Source: Burkholderia sp. WSM2232
Lineage (GTDB): Bacteria > Pseudomonadota > Gammaproteobacteria > Burkholderiales > Burkholderiaceae
Direction: 5' to 3'
NCBI RefSeq assembly: GCF_000472545.1
Contig: NZ_AWZV01000005.1
Location: 1 to 64,000, forward strand
Length of the DNA stretch: 64,000 bases
The number at the start of each line of letters is the position of its first letter. The first letter of the stretch is position 1. Made by a program: the position numbers and the translations under genes. The notes beneath the pieces were generated by a model that made no database searches, had not been told where the DNA came from, and saw only the letters and a program-made list of their open reading frames with translations. Below, piece by piece: positions 37,623-46,729 of this stretch.

Positions 37623-37647
37623 TTGTCGAAAATGGTCGCCTATGGCG
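37623..37647 (+). promoter_or_regulatory. Candidate GbdR/GlxA-family operator (glyA copy)
   Basis: TTGTCGAAAATGGTCGCCTA followed by TGGCG, nearly the same as the proV copy. GTCG half sites at 37625 and 37635 are exactly 10 bp apart. It lies about 170 bp before glyA. Confidence 0.6.
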
Positions 37648-37794
37648 GAAAAGGTAAAGAACGCGTCTGAATTCATAAATTGACGCGCCAAGCAAGCGTC
37701 AAGAATAGACGTACGCAATCCGGCGGCGGCAGGGCAGAAACGACGGCCTGTCAATGCTTGCCGCGCCTAACGTCAACGACTCTACGGACCTTCC

Positions 37795-39069
37795 ATGTCG
37801 AACCCGAATCCTTTCTTTGAAGATTCGCTCTCCGCGCGCGATGCAGCGGTGCGCGGCGCAATTCTGAAAGAACTCGAACGCCAGCAGTCGCAAGTCGAAC
37901 TGATCGCGTCGGAAAACATCGTGTCGCGCGCGGTGCTCGAAGCGCAAGGCTCGGTTCTGACCAACAAGTATGCCGAAGGTTATCCGGGCAAGCGTTACTA
38001 CGGCGGTTGCGAATATGTCGACGAGATCGAGACGCTCGCGCTGGATCGCATCAAGCAGCTCTTTAACGCAAAGTTCGCGAACGTACAGCCGCATTCGGGT
38101 GCGCAGGCCAACGGCGCGGTCATGCTCGCGCTGGTGAAGCCGGGCGACACGGTGCTTGGCATGTCGCTCGACGCGGGCGGTCACCTCACGCACGGCGCGA
38201 AGCCGGCGCTTTCCGGCAAGTGGTTCAACGCGGTGCAGTATGGCGTGAATCGCGACACGCTGCTGATCGACTACGAGCAGATCGAAGAACTCGCGCAGCA
38301 GCACAAGCCCGCGTTGCTGATTGCCGGCTTTTCCGCTTATCCGCGCGCGCTGGATTTCAAGCGGTTGCGCGCGATTGCCGACGGCGTCGGCGCGAAGCTG
38401 ATGGTGGACATGGCCCACATCGCGGGCGTGATTGCGGCGGGACGTCATGCGAATCCGGTCGAACATGCTCACGTGGTCACGTCGACCACGCACAAGACCT
38501 TGCGCGGCCCGCGCGGCGGCTTTGTGCTGACGAATGACGAAGAGATTGCGAAGAAGATCAACTCGGCGGTGTTCCCAGGCTTGCAAGGCGGCCCGCTGAT
38601 GCATGTGATCGCCGGCAAGGCGGTCGCATTCGGCGAAGCGCTGCAACCGGACTTCAAGACCTACATCGACAGTGTGCTCGCCAACGCGCAGGCGCTCGGC
38701 GAAGTGCTGAAAAACGGCGGCGTGGATCTGGTCACGGGCGGCACGGACAACCATCTGCTGCTGGTCGATTTGCGTCCCAAGGGTCTGAAGGGCAATCAGG
38801 TCGAGCAGGCGCTGGAGCGGGCGGGCATTACGTGCAACAAGAACGGCATTCCGTTCGATACGGAAAAGCCGACCGTCACCTCGGGCGTGCGCCTGGGCAC
38901 GCCGGCCGGCACGACGCGCGGCTTCGGCGTGAACGAGTTCCGCGACGTGGGCCGCCTGATCGTGGAAGTGCTGGACGCGCTGCGCGAGCACCCCGAAGGC
39001 CATGCAGCCACTGAACAACGCGTGCGCCGCGAGATCTTTGCGCTGTGCGAGCGCTTCCCCATCTACTGA
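37795..39069 (+). CDS. glyA: Serine hydroxymethyltransferase
   Basis: 424 residues, normal length. The PLP lysine is in [16 protein letters not shown], and [44 protein letters not shown] is the GlyA N-terminal signature. It condenses glycine with methylene-THF to serine. In this operon it joins the two sarcosine oxidase products, glycine and the C1 unit, into serine for SdaA. It is first in a long operon (gaps of 18-73 bp or overlaps to gbcB) and is probably a dedicated second SHMT rather than the housekeeping one. Confidence 0.96.
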   Translation: MSNPNPFFEDSLSARDAAVRGAILKELERQQSQVELIASENIVSRAVLEAQGSVLTNKYAEGYPGKRYYGGCEYVDEIETLALDRIKQLFNAKFANVQPHSGAQANGAVMLALVKPGDTVLGMSLDAGGHLTHGAKPALSGKWFNAVQYGVNRDTLLIDYEQIEELAQQHKPALLIAGFSAYPRALDFKRLRAIADGVGAKLMVDMAHIAGVIAAGRHANPVEHAHVVTSTTHKTLRGPRGGFVLTNDEEIAKKINSAVFPGLQGGPLMHVIAGKAVAFGEALQPDFKTYIDSVLANAQALGEVLKNGGVDLVTGGTDNHLLLVDLRPKGLKGNQVEQALERAGITCNKNGIPFDTEKPTVTSGVRLGTPAGTTRGFGVNEFRDVGRLIVEVLDALREHPEGHAATEQRVRREIFALCERFPIY

Positions 39070-39087
39070 GAACGCCTGGAGCAAACG

Positions 39088-40059
39088 ATGAGCAATCTGC
39101 ACGAAAACAGCATCATCATCGACGGTCTGAACATTTCGAAGTTCGAGCGCTCGGTGTTCGAGGACATGCGCAAGGGCGGCGTGACGGCGGTGAACTGCAC
39201 CGTGTCGGTGTGGGAGAGCTTCCAGAAGACGGTCGACAACATTGCCGAGATGAAGCAGCAGATCCGCGAATATGGCGAGATTCTCACGCTCGTGCGTACG
39301 ACCGACGACATTTTCCGCGCGAAGAAAGAGAACAAGACGGGCATTATTTTCGGCTTCCAGAATGCACACGCGTTCGAAGACAACCTTGGCTATATCGAGG
39401 CATTCAAGGATCTCGGCGTGAACGTGGTGCAGCTTTGCTACAACACGCAGAACCTGGTCGGCACCGGTTGCTATGAGCGCGACGGCGGCCTGTCGGGCTA
39501 TGGCCGGGAAGTGATTCAGGAGATGAACCGCGTTGGCATCATGGTCGATCTCTCGCATGTGGGCGGCAAGACTTCGTCGGAAGCAATTGCGGCTTCGAAA
39601 AAGCCGGTGTGCTATTCGCACTGCTGCCCGTCGGGCCTCAAAGAGCATCCGCGCAACAAGAGCGACGAGCAGTTGAAAGAGATTGCAGACGCGGGCGGTT
39701 TTGTCGGCGTCACGATGTTTGCGCCGTTTCTCAAGCGCGGCGCGGACGCGACTGTCGACGACTACCTCGAGGCAATCGAATACGTGGTCGATCTGATCGG
39801 CGAAGACCAGGTCGGCATCGGCACCGACTTCACGCAAGGCTACAGCACCGAATTCTTCGACTGGATCACGCACGACAAGGGCCGCTATCGCCAGTTGACG
39901 AACTTCGGCAAGGTCGTGAACCCGGAAGGGATTCGCACCATAGGCGAGTTTCCGAATCTGACCGCCGCCATGGAGCGCGCGGGCTGGAGCGAGACACGCA
40001 TCAAGAAGATCATGGGCGAGAACTGGGTGCGGGTTTTCGGCGAAGTGTGGAAGGTCTGA
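39088..40059 (+). CDS. Membrane-dipeptidase (peptidase M19) homologue with altered metal site
   Basis: 323 residues. The overall fold is that of renal dipeptidase: NKTGIIFGFQNAHAFEDN, LCYNTQNLVGTGCYERDGGLSGYGREVIQEMNRVGIMVDLSHVG and KPVCYSHCC. Key metal ligands differ. The His-x-Asp of the IDGHND motif reads IDGLNI (residues 11-16), and the bridging Glu reads Gln91. His157 and His178 remain. It cannot form the usual two-zinc centre, so dipeptide hydrolysis is doubtful. It lies in the betaine operon between glyA and the V4R-like gene. An equivalent gene is found beside dgcAB in Pseudomonas. The true role is unknown. Confidence 0.85.
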   Translation: MSNLHENSIIIDGLNISKFERSVFEDMRKGGVTAVNCTVSVWESFQKTVDNIAEMKQQIREYGEILTLVRTTDDIFRAKKENKTGIIFGFQNAHAFEDNLGYIEAFKDLGVNVVQLCYNTQNLVGTGCYERDGGLSGYGREVIQEMNRVGIMVDLSHVGGKTSSEAIAASKKPVCYSHCCPSGLKEHPRNKSDEQLKEIADAGGFVGVTMFAPFLKRGADATVDDYLEAIEYVVDLIGEDQVGIGTDFTQGYSTEFFDWITHDKGRYRQLTNFGKVVNPEGIRTIGEFPNLTAAMERAGWSETRIKKIMGENWVRVFGEVWKV

Positions 40060-40112
40060 GCCCGCACCTCGTTTAGCCAAACAAATCACCCTATAAAAAG
40101 CGGAGTCCCCAC

Positions 40113-40649
40113 ATGCAACCCCAACTGCCTATCGACGTCGATCCGAACACCGGCGTCTGGACCACCGACGCGTTGCCGATGCTATACGTGCCGCGTCATT
40201 TCTTCACCAACAACCATACGGCCGTTGAAGAAGCGCTCGGCGCCGAGACGTATGCAGAGATTCTGTACAAGGCCGGCTACAAGTCGGCGTACTTCTGGTG
40301 CGACAAGGAAGCGAAGCAGCACGGCATTGCCGGCATGGCGGTGTTCGAACACTACCTGAAGCGGTTGTCGCAGCGCGGCTGGGGCATCTTTACGATCGCG
40401 GAAGCGGACCCGTCCACTTCGCACGCGCGTATCGAACTGCACCATTCGTCGTTCGTGCTCGCACAGCCTGGCAAGGTGGGCAAGCTGTGCTACATGTTCG
40501 CCGGCTGGTTCGCGGGCGCCATGGATTGGGTCAACGACACGGCGCCCGATTCGTCGCGCAAGGGCCCGCGCTCGGAATCTCGCGAAGCGAGTTGCGCAGC
40601 GGAAGGCCACGATCATTGCGTGTTCGAAGTGTCGCCGCTCGCCGCGTGA
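40113..40649 (+). CDS. DUF5943 / V4R-like domain protein of the betaine operon
   Basis: 178 residues, soluble, no signal peptide. The C-terminal half has V4R-like (4-vinyl reductase) features: GKVGKLCYMFAGWFAGAMDW, then a conserved Cys in ASCAAEGHDHCVFEV that resembles the small-molecule/zinc-binding end of V4R domains. It is preceded by ARIELHHSSFV. It sits between the dipeptidase homologue and dgcA, the same order as in Pseudomonas. No function can be assigned. Ligand sensing or assembly help for the dimethylglycine dehydrogenase are possibilities. Confidence 0.75.
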   Translation: MQPQLPIDVDPNTGVWTTDALPMLYVPRHFFTNNHTAVEEALGAETYAEILYKAGYKSAYFWCDKEAKQHGIAGMAVFEHYLKRLSQRGWGIFTIAEADPSTSHARIELHHSSFVLAQPGKVGKLCYMFAGWFAGAMDWVNDTAPDSSRKGPRSESREASCAAEGHDHCVFEVSPLAA

Positions 40650-40720
40650 CGCACTGAGTACCAGGCCTTCACTGCTCACGGCATAGCACTACCAGTCATA
40701 TCATTCCGAGGTCGATCGCA

Positions 40721-42784
40721 ATGCGTTACCCGAACCTTTTCAAGCCTCTCACGCTGAACAAGCTGACCTTGCGCAACCGCATCGTCAGCACCGCGCATGC
40801 TGAGGTGTATGCGGAGCCGGGCGGCTTGCCTGGCGACCGTTATATCCGCTACTACGAAGAAAAGGCCAAGGGTGGCGTGGGCCTCGCGGTGTGCGGCGGA
40901 TCGAGCCCGGTGTCGATCGACAGTCCGCAAGGCTGGTGGAAGTCGGTGAATCTGTCGACCGACAAGATTATCGACCCGCTCGCGCGCCTCGCCGAATCGA
41001 TGCATACGCATGGCGCGAAGATCATGATTCAGGCCACGCACATGGGCCGCCGCTCGGCGTTTCATGGCGAGCACTGGCCGCATCTGATGTCGCCGTCGGG
41101 CGTGCGCGAACCGGTGCACCGCGGCAATGCGAAGATCATCGAGGTGGAAGAGATCCGCCGCATCATCACCGACTTTGCCGCGGCCGCAAAACGCGTGAAA
41201 GACGCCGGCATGGACGGCGTCGAAATCTCCGCGGCGCACCAGCATCTGATCGATCAGTTCTGGAGCCCGCGTACCAACTTCCGCACCGACGAGTGGGGCG
41301 GCTCGCTTGAAAACCGTCTGCGCTTCGGCGTGGAAGTACTGAAAGCCGTGCGCGAAGCAGTAGGCCCTGATTTTTGCGTTGGCTTGCGCATGTGCGGCGA
41401 TGAGTTCCATGAAGACGGGCTCGATCACGAGCAACTCAAAGAAATCGCCCAGGCAATGAGCGAAAGCGGCCTGATCGATTATCTCGGCGTGATCGGTTCA
41501 GGTGCGGACACGCACAATACGCTCGCCAACTGCATGCCGCCGATGGCGTTGCCGCCCGAGCCGTTCGTGCATCTGGCAGCGGGCATCAAGTCGGTCGTGA
41601 AGATTCCGGTCATGCATGCTCAGAGCATTCGCGACGCGGGCCAGGCCGAGCGGCTGCTCGCAAGCGGCATGGTTGATCTCGTCGGCATGACGCGTGCGCA
41701 GATTGCGGACCCGCACATGGTGATCAAGATCCGCGACGGCCGCGAAGACGAAATCAAGCAATGCGTCGGCGCGAACTATTGCATCGACCGCCAGTACAAC
41801 GGCTTGGACGTGCTGTGCGTGCAGAACGCGGCGACCTCGCGCGAAGCGACCATGCCGCATGTGATCGCGCGCACGAGCGGGCCGAAGCGCAAAGTGGTCG
41901 TGGTCGGCGCGGGCCCGGCGGGACTCGAGGCGGCTCGCGTCGCCAGGTCGCGTGGTCATGACGTCGTGCTGTTCGAGAAGAACGATTACGTGGGCGGTCA
42001 GATCATGCTCGCGGCAAAGGCGCCGCAGCGCGAGCAGATGGCAGGCATTGTCCGCTGGTTCGACATGGAGACGAAGCGCCTCGGCGTAGACCGGCGCCTC
42101 GGTGTCGCTGCCGACGAAAAGACCATCATGAACGAGAAGCCGGACATCATCGTGCTGGCAACGGGCGGCTCGTCGTTCACCTCGCAGGTCGCGGCGTGGG
42201 GCGTCGAAGAAGGTCTCGCGGTCAGCTCGTGGGACGTGCTATCCGGCAAGGTTGAACCCGGCAAGAACGTGCTCGTTTATGACGGCGTCAGCACGCACGC
42301 GGGTGCGGGCGTCGCGGACTTCATGTCGAGCCGCGGCTCGAACGTGGAGATCGTCACGCCCGACGTGAAGGTCGCCGACGATGTGGGCGGCACAACGTTC
42401 CCGATCTTCTACCGGCGCCTCTATGCGCAAGGCGTCATACACACGCCGAATTACTGGCTCGACAAGGTGTACGAAGAAGACGGCAAGAAGATCGCCGTGA
42501 TTCGCAACGAGTACACCGAGGAGCAGGAAGAGCGCGCCGTGGATCAGGTGGTGATCGAAAACGGCAGCACGCCGAACGACGCGCTCTACTGGAAGCTCAA
42601 GCCCGAGTCGGTGAATCGCGGCCAGGTGGACGTGCACAAGCTCTTTGCGTCCGAGCCGCAGCCTTCGCTCTCGGAGCAGCTCGGCAATGGACGCTTCCTG
42701 CTGTTCCGTGTGGGCGACTGCATTTCCATGCACAACATTCACGGCGCGATCTACGACGCGCTGCGCCTTTGCAAGGACTTCTGA
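40721..42784 (+). CDS. dgcA: Dimethylglycine dehydrogenase subunit A (NADH:flavin oxidoreductase/trimethylamine dehydrogenase family)
   Basis: 687 residues. The N-terminal ~370 residues are an old-yellow-enzyme TIM barrel (MRYPNLFKPLTLNKLTLRNRIVSTAHAE, GVEISAAHQHLIDQF). A cysteine cluster CVGANYCIDRQYNGLDVLCVQ probably holds the [4Fe-4S] centre. The C-terminal part is an FAD/NAD module with KVVVVGAGPAGLEAARVA at about 390. This layout matches trimethylamine dehydrogenase relatives and DgcA. With DgcB and EtfAB it oxidatively demethylates dimethylglycine to sarcosine. The dgcB start is 2 bp after its stop. Confidence 0.92.
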   Translation: MRYPNLFKPLTLNKLTLRNRIVSTAHAEVYAEPGGLPGDRYIRYYEEKAKGGVGLAVCGGSSPVSIDSPQGWWKSVNLSTDKIIDPLARLAESMHTHGAKIMIQATHMGRRSAFHGEHWPHLMSPSGVREPVHRGNAKIIEVEEIRRIITDFAAAAKRVKDAGMDGVEISAAHQHLIDQFWSPRTNFRTDEWGGSLENRLRFGVEVLKAVREAVGPDFCVGLRMCGDEFHEDGLDHEQLKEIAQAMSESGLIDYLGVIGSGADTHNTLANCMPPMALPPEPFVHLAAGIKSVVKIPVMHAQSIRDAGQAERLLASGMVDLVGMTRAQIADPHMVIKIRDGREDEIKQCVGANYCIDRQYNGLDVLCVQNAATSREATMPHVIARTSGPKRKVVVVGAGPAGLEAARVARSRGHDVVLFEKNDYVGGQIMLAAKAPQREQMAGIVRWFDMETKRLGVDRRLGVAADEKTIMNEKPDIIVLATGGSSFTSQVAAWGVEEGLAVSSWDVLSGKVEPGKNVLVYDGVSTHAGAGVADFMSSRGSNVEIVTPDVKVADDVGGTTFPIFYRRLYAQGVIHTPNYWLDKVYEEDGKKIAVIRNEYTEEQEERAVDQVVIENGSTPNDALYWKLKPESVNRGQVDVHKLFASEPQPSLSEQLGNGRFLLFRVGDCISMHNIHGAIYDALRLCKDF

Positions 42785-42786
42785 CG

Positions 42787-44700
42787 ATGAGCCCCGTATC
42801 TGTCATCACCGTGCTGTTGTGGTTGTCGATGGCGGGTCTGGCGTTTGCGCTCGCAAAGCGCGCCGCCTACTGGCGCGAGGGTCGCGCAACCGCGGCGGGT
42901 GCGTACGGCTGGGCCAATCTGCTGTCCATTCCGAAGCGCTATTTCGTCGACCTGCATCATGTGGTTGCGCGCGATCCGTACATTGCGAAAACCCACGTCG
43001 CGACGGCGGGCGGCGCGATCCTCGCGATCGCGCTCGTGTTCGTCAACTACGGTCTCGCGATCTACTCGCCGTGGCTCGACAAGCTCATCTTTCTTGCCGC
43101 GCTCGTGATGCTGGTGGGCGCCGTGTTCGTCTGGCGCCGCCGGCATGGCGCGAAGGCTGTGCCCGCGCGGCTCTCGCGGGGGCCGTGGGATCACCTGCCT
43201 TTGCTGCTCGGCTCGTTTGCGCTTGGCCTCGTGCTGTTCGTGGCGCTGCCCGCTGCCGCGATGTCGGGTGCGCTCGCCATCATCGTCGCGCTGCTGATTG
43301 CAGTGGGCGCGTTCACGATGACTTTCGGCGCGGCGCGCGGCGGTCCGATGAAACATGCGCTCGCGGGTCTGTTGCACCTCGCGTTTCATCCGCGTCAGGA
43401 GCGTTTTGCCGAGCGAAACGACAAGGACGTGGTGCCGCCTACCGCGTTAAAGGCGCCGCTTCTCGACGCGAAAGAATATGGCGTCGGCAAGCCGGTGGAA
43501 TTCCGCTGGAACCAGTTGCTCAGTTTCGATGCCTGCGTGCAATGCGGCAAATGCGAAGCGGCATGTCCCGCGTTCGCGGCCGGCCAGCCGCTCAACCCGA
43601 AGAAGCTGATTCAGGATCTGGTGACGGGCATGGTGGGCGGCACGGACGCCCAGTACGCGGGCAGCCCCACGCCGGGCATTCCCGTAGGCAAGCATGCGGG
43701 CGCGCCGCAAAAGCCCTTGATTTCCAGCCTGATCGAAGCGGAGACGCTGTGGTCGTGCACCACCTGCCGCGCTTGCGTGCAGGAGTGTCCGATGCTGATC
43801 GAGCATGTCGATGCAATTGTCGATATGCGCCGCAATCAGACGCTCGTGGAAGGCACGGTGCCCGGCAAGGGCCCGATCACGCTGGCGAATCTGCGCGAAA
43901 CAGGCAGTTCGAACGGTTATGACATCGGCGCGCGTTACGACTGGGCCGTCGATTTGCAGGTGCAGGTCGCTCAGCCGGGGCGTCGCGTGGACGTGCTGCT
44001 GATCGCCGGAGAAGGCGCATTCGACATGCGTTATCAACGCACGCTGCGCGCCCTCGTCAAGGTACTTAATCGTGCGGGTGTCGACTATGCGGTGCTGGGC
44101 GGCGTGGAAACCGATACCGGCGACACGGCCCGGCGTCTTGGCGACGAAGCCACCTTCCAGCAACTCGCCGGCAAGCTGATCGGCACGCTTTCGCAGTATT
44201 CGTTCGGCAAGATCGTGACTGCCGACCCGCATGTGCTGCACAGCCTGCGCAACGAATACCGCGCATTGGGCGGCTTTTACGAGGTCCAGCATCACACCGC
44301 GTTGATCGACGAACTCGTTGCCAGTGGCAAGCTGTCGCCGCGCGCGACTGCCGCATACGCGGATCGCAAGATCACTTATCACGATCCATGCTACCTCGGC
44401 CGTTACAACGGGGAGACCGAGGCGCCGCGCCGCGTGTTGAAGAGCATCGGCATCAAGGTGGTCGAAATGGAACGTAACGGCATGCGCGGGCGTTGCTGCG
44501 GCGGTGGCGGCGGCGCGCCGTTGACCGACATTCCCGGCAAGCGGCGCATTCCCGACATCCGTATTGACGACGCTCGCGGCATTGGCGCGGAAATCGTCGC
44601 CGTAGGTTGCCCGAATTGTACGGCGATGCTCGAAGGCGTGGTGGGACCGCGTCCCGAAGTGCTGGACGTCGCCGAACTGGTTGCAGCGGCGCTGGAGTAA
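42787..44700 (+). CDS. dgcB: Dimethylglycine dehydrogenase subunit B (membrane Fe-S oxidoreductase)
   Basis: 637 residues. The first ~200 residues hold four to six membrane helices. A double [4Fe-4S] ferredoxin region follows (CVQCGKCEAACP and CTTCRACVQECP). Two CCG-type domains come after it (CYLGRYNG, CCGGGGGAP, VGCPNC). This heterodisulfide-reductase-like design suits electron transfer from the flavoprotein (via EtfAB) to the membrane quinone pool. Start chosen at 42787 just after dgcA. It is 4 bp before etfA. Confidence 0.92.
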   Translation: MSPVSVITVLLWLSMAGLAFALAKRAAYWREGRATAAGAYGWANLLSIPKRYFVDLHHVVARDPYIAKTHVATAGGAILAIALVFVNYGLAIYSPWLDKLIFLAALVMLVGAVFVWRRRHGAKAVPARLSRGPWDHLPLLLGSFALGLVLFVALPAAAMSGALAIIVALLIAVGAFTMTFGAARGGPMKHALAGLLHLAFHPRQERFAERNDKDVVPPTALKAPLLDAKEYGVGKPVEFRWNQLLSFDACVQCGKCEAACPAFAAGQPLNPKKLIQDLVTGMVGGTDAQYAGSPTPGIPVGKHAGAPQKPLISSLIEAETLWSCTTCRACVQECPMLIEHVDAIVDMRRNQTLVEGTVPGKGPITLANLRETGSSNGYDIGARYDWAVDLQVQVAQPGRRVDVLLIAGEGAFDMRYQRTLRALVKVLNRAGVDYAVLGGVETDTGDTARRLGDEATFQQLAGKLIGTLSQYSFGKIVTADPHVLHSLRNEYRALGGFYEVQHHTALIDELVASGKLSPRATAAYADRKITYHDPCYLGRYNGETEAPRRVLKSIGIKVVEMERNGMRGRCCGGGGGAPLTDIPGKRRIPDIRIDDARGIGAEIVAVGCPNCTAMLEGVVGPRPEVLDVAELVAAALE

Positions 44701-44704
44701 CGCG

Positions 44705-45874
44705 ATGAACACACTCAAACGAATCAATCCGCGTCGGCCGTTCACGGTGACGGCAGACGGCCTGAGGCGCATCACGTTGGGCATGACCGGCGTGGCGGGC
44801 GCAATGGAGTTTGCGGCCGCCGGCGCGGCGCATCGCGACCAGCCGAAGCCGCGCCGCACGACGGCCGCCGCGCAGCACGTGATGCTGGTCGCGGCGCATG
44901 CGGACCGCGGCGCGCTCGACGAGCACGCGCGTCAGACGCTCGCAGCCGCCGCTTTGGTTGCGCACGCATCGACCGAAATCGTGCTGCTGGTGTTCGGCGA
45001 ATTCACGGGCGACGCGGCCGCGCTCGGCGCGGACAAGCTGATCGAACTGCCCACGTTCGATCGACGCAAGTTCGCACCGGCGGATGAACTGAACGCGCTT
45101 GCCGCGTGCGTCGCGGCCTATGCACCCATACACGTATTTCTGCCCGACAACGCGAGCGGTGACGGCGACCTCGGCCGCCGTTATGCCGCCGCCGCGAATG
45201 CGAGTGTTGCGACGCATGTCGTGGAAATAGACGCGTCGCACGTGGCGGCTTACGTGCATGCAAATACCGCTTTCGCTTCGCGCACGCTGCCTGAAGTGAT
45301 CTTGCTCGCGCCCAATGCGGTGGATCCCAAACTGCCGTTCGTCGGCGCGGGAGAACGCGTGGCGTGGCATTTCGAGGGCGAGTCTGCAGCCGCGCAAGGC
45401 AAGCTGCGGGATCTCGGCATCGAGGAAATGGATGCGGCGCAACTCGCGCTCGAGGAGGCGGATTTCATCGTTTCCGCCGGTAACGGCGTGAGCGACGTGC
45501 CCGCATTCGAGCGTCTTGCGGCCACGTTGGGCGCGGCGATCGGCGCGAGCCGCGTGGCCGTGGACGACGGCAAGTTCACCCGCGACAAGCAGATCGGCGC
45601 GACCGGCAAGACAGTTGAGGCGAGCGTGTACATCGCGTTCGGCATTTCCGGCGCAGTGCAGCATTTGCAGGGCATCAAGGATTGCCGTCACGTCATTGCC
45701 GTGAACCTCGACGCAAGCGCGCCGATTGCGAAGCGAGCGAATCTCACCGTCATTGCGGACGCGCAGGAAACCATCGCGGCGCTGAACGATGCGGCCGCCG
45801 CGGCGCGCTCCGCGCGCGGCACGGGCGCCGCATTACTCAATTCGAAGGCCGTCGCGGAAGGAGCGCTCGCATGA
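44705..45874 (+). CDS. etfA: Electron transfer flavoprotein alpha subunit, betaine operon copy
   Basis: 389 residues, longer than the usual ~310 because of an N-terminal extension and a Thr/Ala-rich insert. The FAD domain is clear: IVSAGNGVSDVPAFERLA and GATGKTVEASVYIAFGISGAVQHLQGIKDCRHVIAVNLDASAPIAKRANL. It accepts electrons from DgcA and hands them to DgcB or ETF-quinone oxidoreductase. It overlaps etfB by 4 bp (ATGA). It diverges from housekeeping EtfA proteins and appears dedicated to this pathway. Confidence 0.9.
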   Translation: MNTLKRINPRRPFTVTADGLRRITLGMTGVAGAMEFAAAGAAHRDQPKPRRTTAAAQHVMLVAAHADRGALDEHARQTLAAAALVAHASTEIVLLVFGEFTGDAAALGADKLIELPTFDRRKFAPADELNALAACVAAYAPIHVFLPDNASGDGDLGRRYAAAANASVATHVVEIDASHVAAYVHANTAFASRTLPEVILLAPNAVDPKLPFVGAGERVAWHFEGESAAAQGKLRDLGIEEMDAAQLALEEADFIVSAGNGVSDVPAFERLAATLGAAIGASRVAVDDGKFTRDKQIGATGKTVEASVYIAFGISGAVQHLQGIKDCRHVIAVNLDASAPIAKRANLTVIADAQETIAALNDAAAAARSARGTGAALLNSKAVAEGALA

Positions 45875-46656
45875 AAATCGCCGTACTCGTTTCCGTGGGG
45901 CGGCATCCCGTGAGCGGGGTTGCGCGTTACAGCCGCAACGACGCCGCCGCGCTGACACTGGCGTTGTCGCTCGCGAAGCAGCAGAACGCGACGCTCGACG
46001 TGCTGCATGCGGGCGACCCGACCAATCCCGCGTTGCAGGAATACCTCGCGCTAGGCGCACGCTCGGTGGAAGTGCTCGCGGCTGGCGACGCAGGCGCCCC
46101 TGAAGCGGATGCGTCGGCGCTGCTCGCCGCGCGTCTTGCCGGCTACGACCTCGTGCTGACCGGCACGCGTGCGGAAGGCGGATTCGACAGCGGCATGTTC
46201 CCGTATCGCGTGGCTAATGCGCTTGGTACGCCGCTTGTCGGCGCAGCAGTCGACGTGACGTTGAAGGACGGTTGCGCGCAAGTGCGCCAATTCATGCCGA
46301 AGGGTTTGCGCAGACGCGTCGAGGTTGAACTGCCCGCGCTGATCGCCGTGCATCCAATGGCAAACGCCACGCCGACCTATGCTTACGCACGAATGCGCGA
46401 AGGCACGATTCGCCCGGTTTCCAGCGGTGCAAAAAGCCCGCGCGCGAACGCAGCCGAGCCGGCGTGGACGATTCGCCCAGCCACCGCCAAACCCGTGCGT
46501 CTTGCCGCCGCCGAAAAGCGCTCCGGCCATGCCCGCATGCTTTCGGCGACCACGACGGAAAGCCGCGGCGGCAGCGTCGTAATTGAAGGGAGTTCCGTCG
46601 AAAAAGCACAAGTGATTCTCGCGTATTTGCGCGAGCATCAACTCGTGGATTACTGA
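45871..46656 (+). CDS. etfB: Electron transfer flavoprotein beta subunit, betaine operon copy
   Basis: 261 residues. The AMP-binding adenine-nucleotide alpha-hydrolase fold starts MKIAVLVSVGRHPVSGVARYSRNDAAALTLAL. LVLTGTRAEGGFDSGMFPYRVANALGTPLVG corresponds to the EtfB beta-subunit core. The C-terminal ~60 residues are low in complexity and end in a helix. GGAAGGAG in the etfA end is its ribosome-binding site. It forms a heterodimer with EtfA. The 73-bp gap after it precedes gbcA. Confidence 0.9.
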   Translation: MKIAVLVSVGRHPVSGVARYSRNDAAALTLALSLAKQQNATLDVLHAGDPTNPALQEYLALGARSVEVLAAGDAGAPEADASALLAARLAGYDLVLTGTRAEGGFDSGMFPYRVANALGTPLVGAAVDVTLKDGCAQVRQFMPKGLRRRVEVELPALIAVHPMANATPTYAYARMREGTIRPVSSGAKSPRANAAEPAWTIRPATAKPVRLAAAEKRSGHARMLSATTTESRGGSVVIEGSSVEKAQVILAYLREHQLVDY

Positions 46657-46729
46657 TTCCCGGTTCAGGCGAGCATGCGCCCAGGAGGGCCTGGCGCGGC
46701 GCCAGACGTGACACGCAACGGAGCACACA

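Larger units (their letters stand above)
37259..37794. other. Divergent control region of gbdR-like gene and the glyA-dgc-gbc operon
   Basis: 536 bp with no supported gene. It contains an inverted repeat GTCGCT/AGCGAC (37294-37314), a longer hairpin (37580-37612) and a candidate GbdR-type site (37623-37647). The AT-rich GAATTCATAAATTGACG segment near 37668-37685 may carry the operon -10. Confidence 0.45.

Noticed and set aside
37357-37695. 112-codon minus-strand frame in the gbdR-glyA intergenic region
   Set aside because: No ribosome-binding site, no domain, and it covers the hairpin and candidate operator; regulatory DNA is the better reading.
37690-37794. Glycine riboswitch upstream of glyA
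   Set aside because: I looked for tandem glycine aptamer features and found none; the control signals appear to be protein-binding sites.
37699-40089. Long minus-strand frame (796 codons) across glyA and the dipeptidase homologue
   Set aside because: It spans two well-supported genes on the other strand and has shadow composition.
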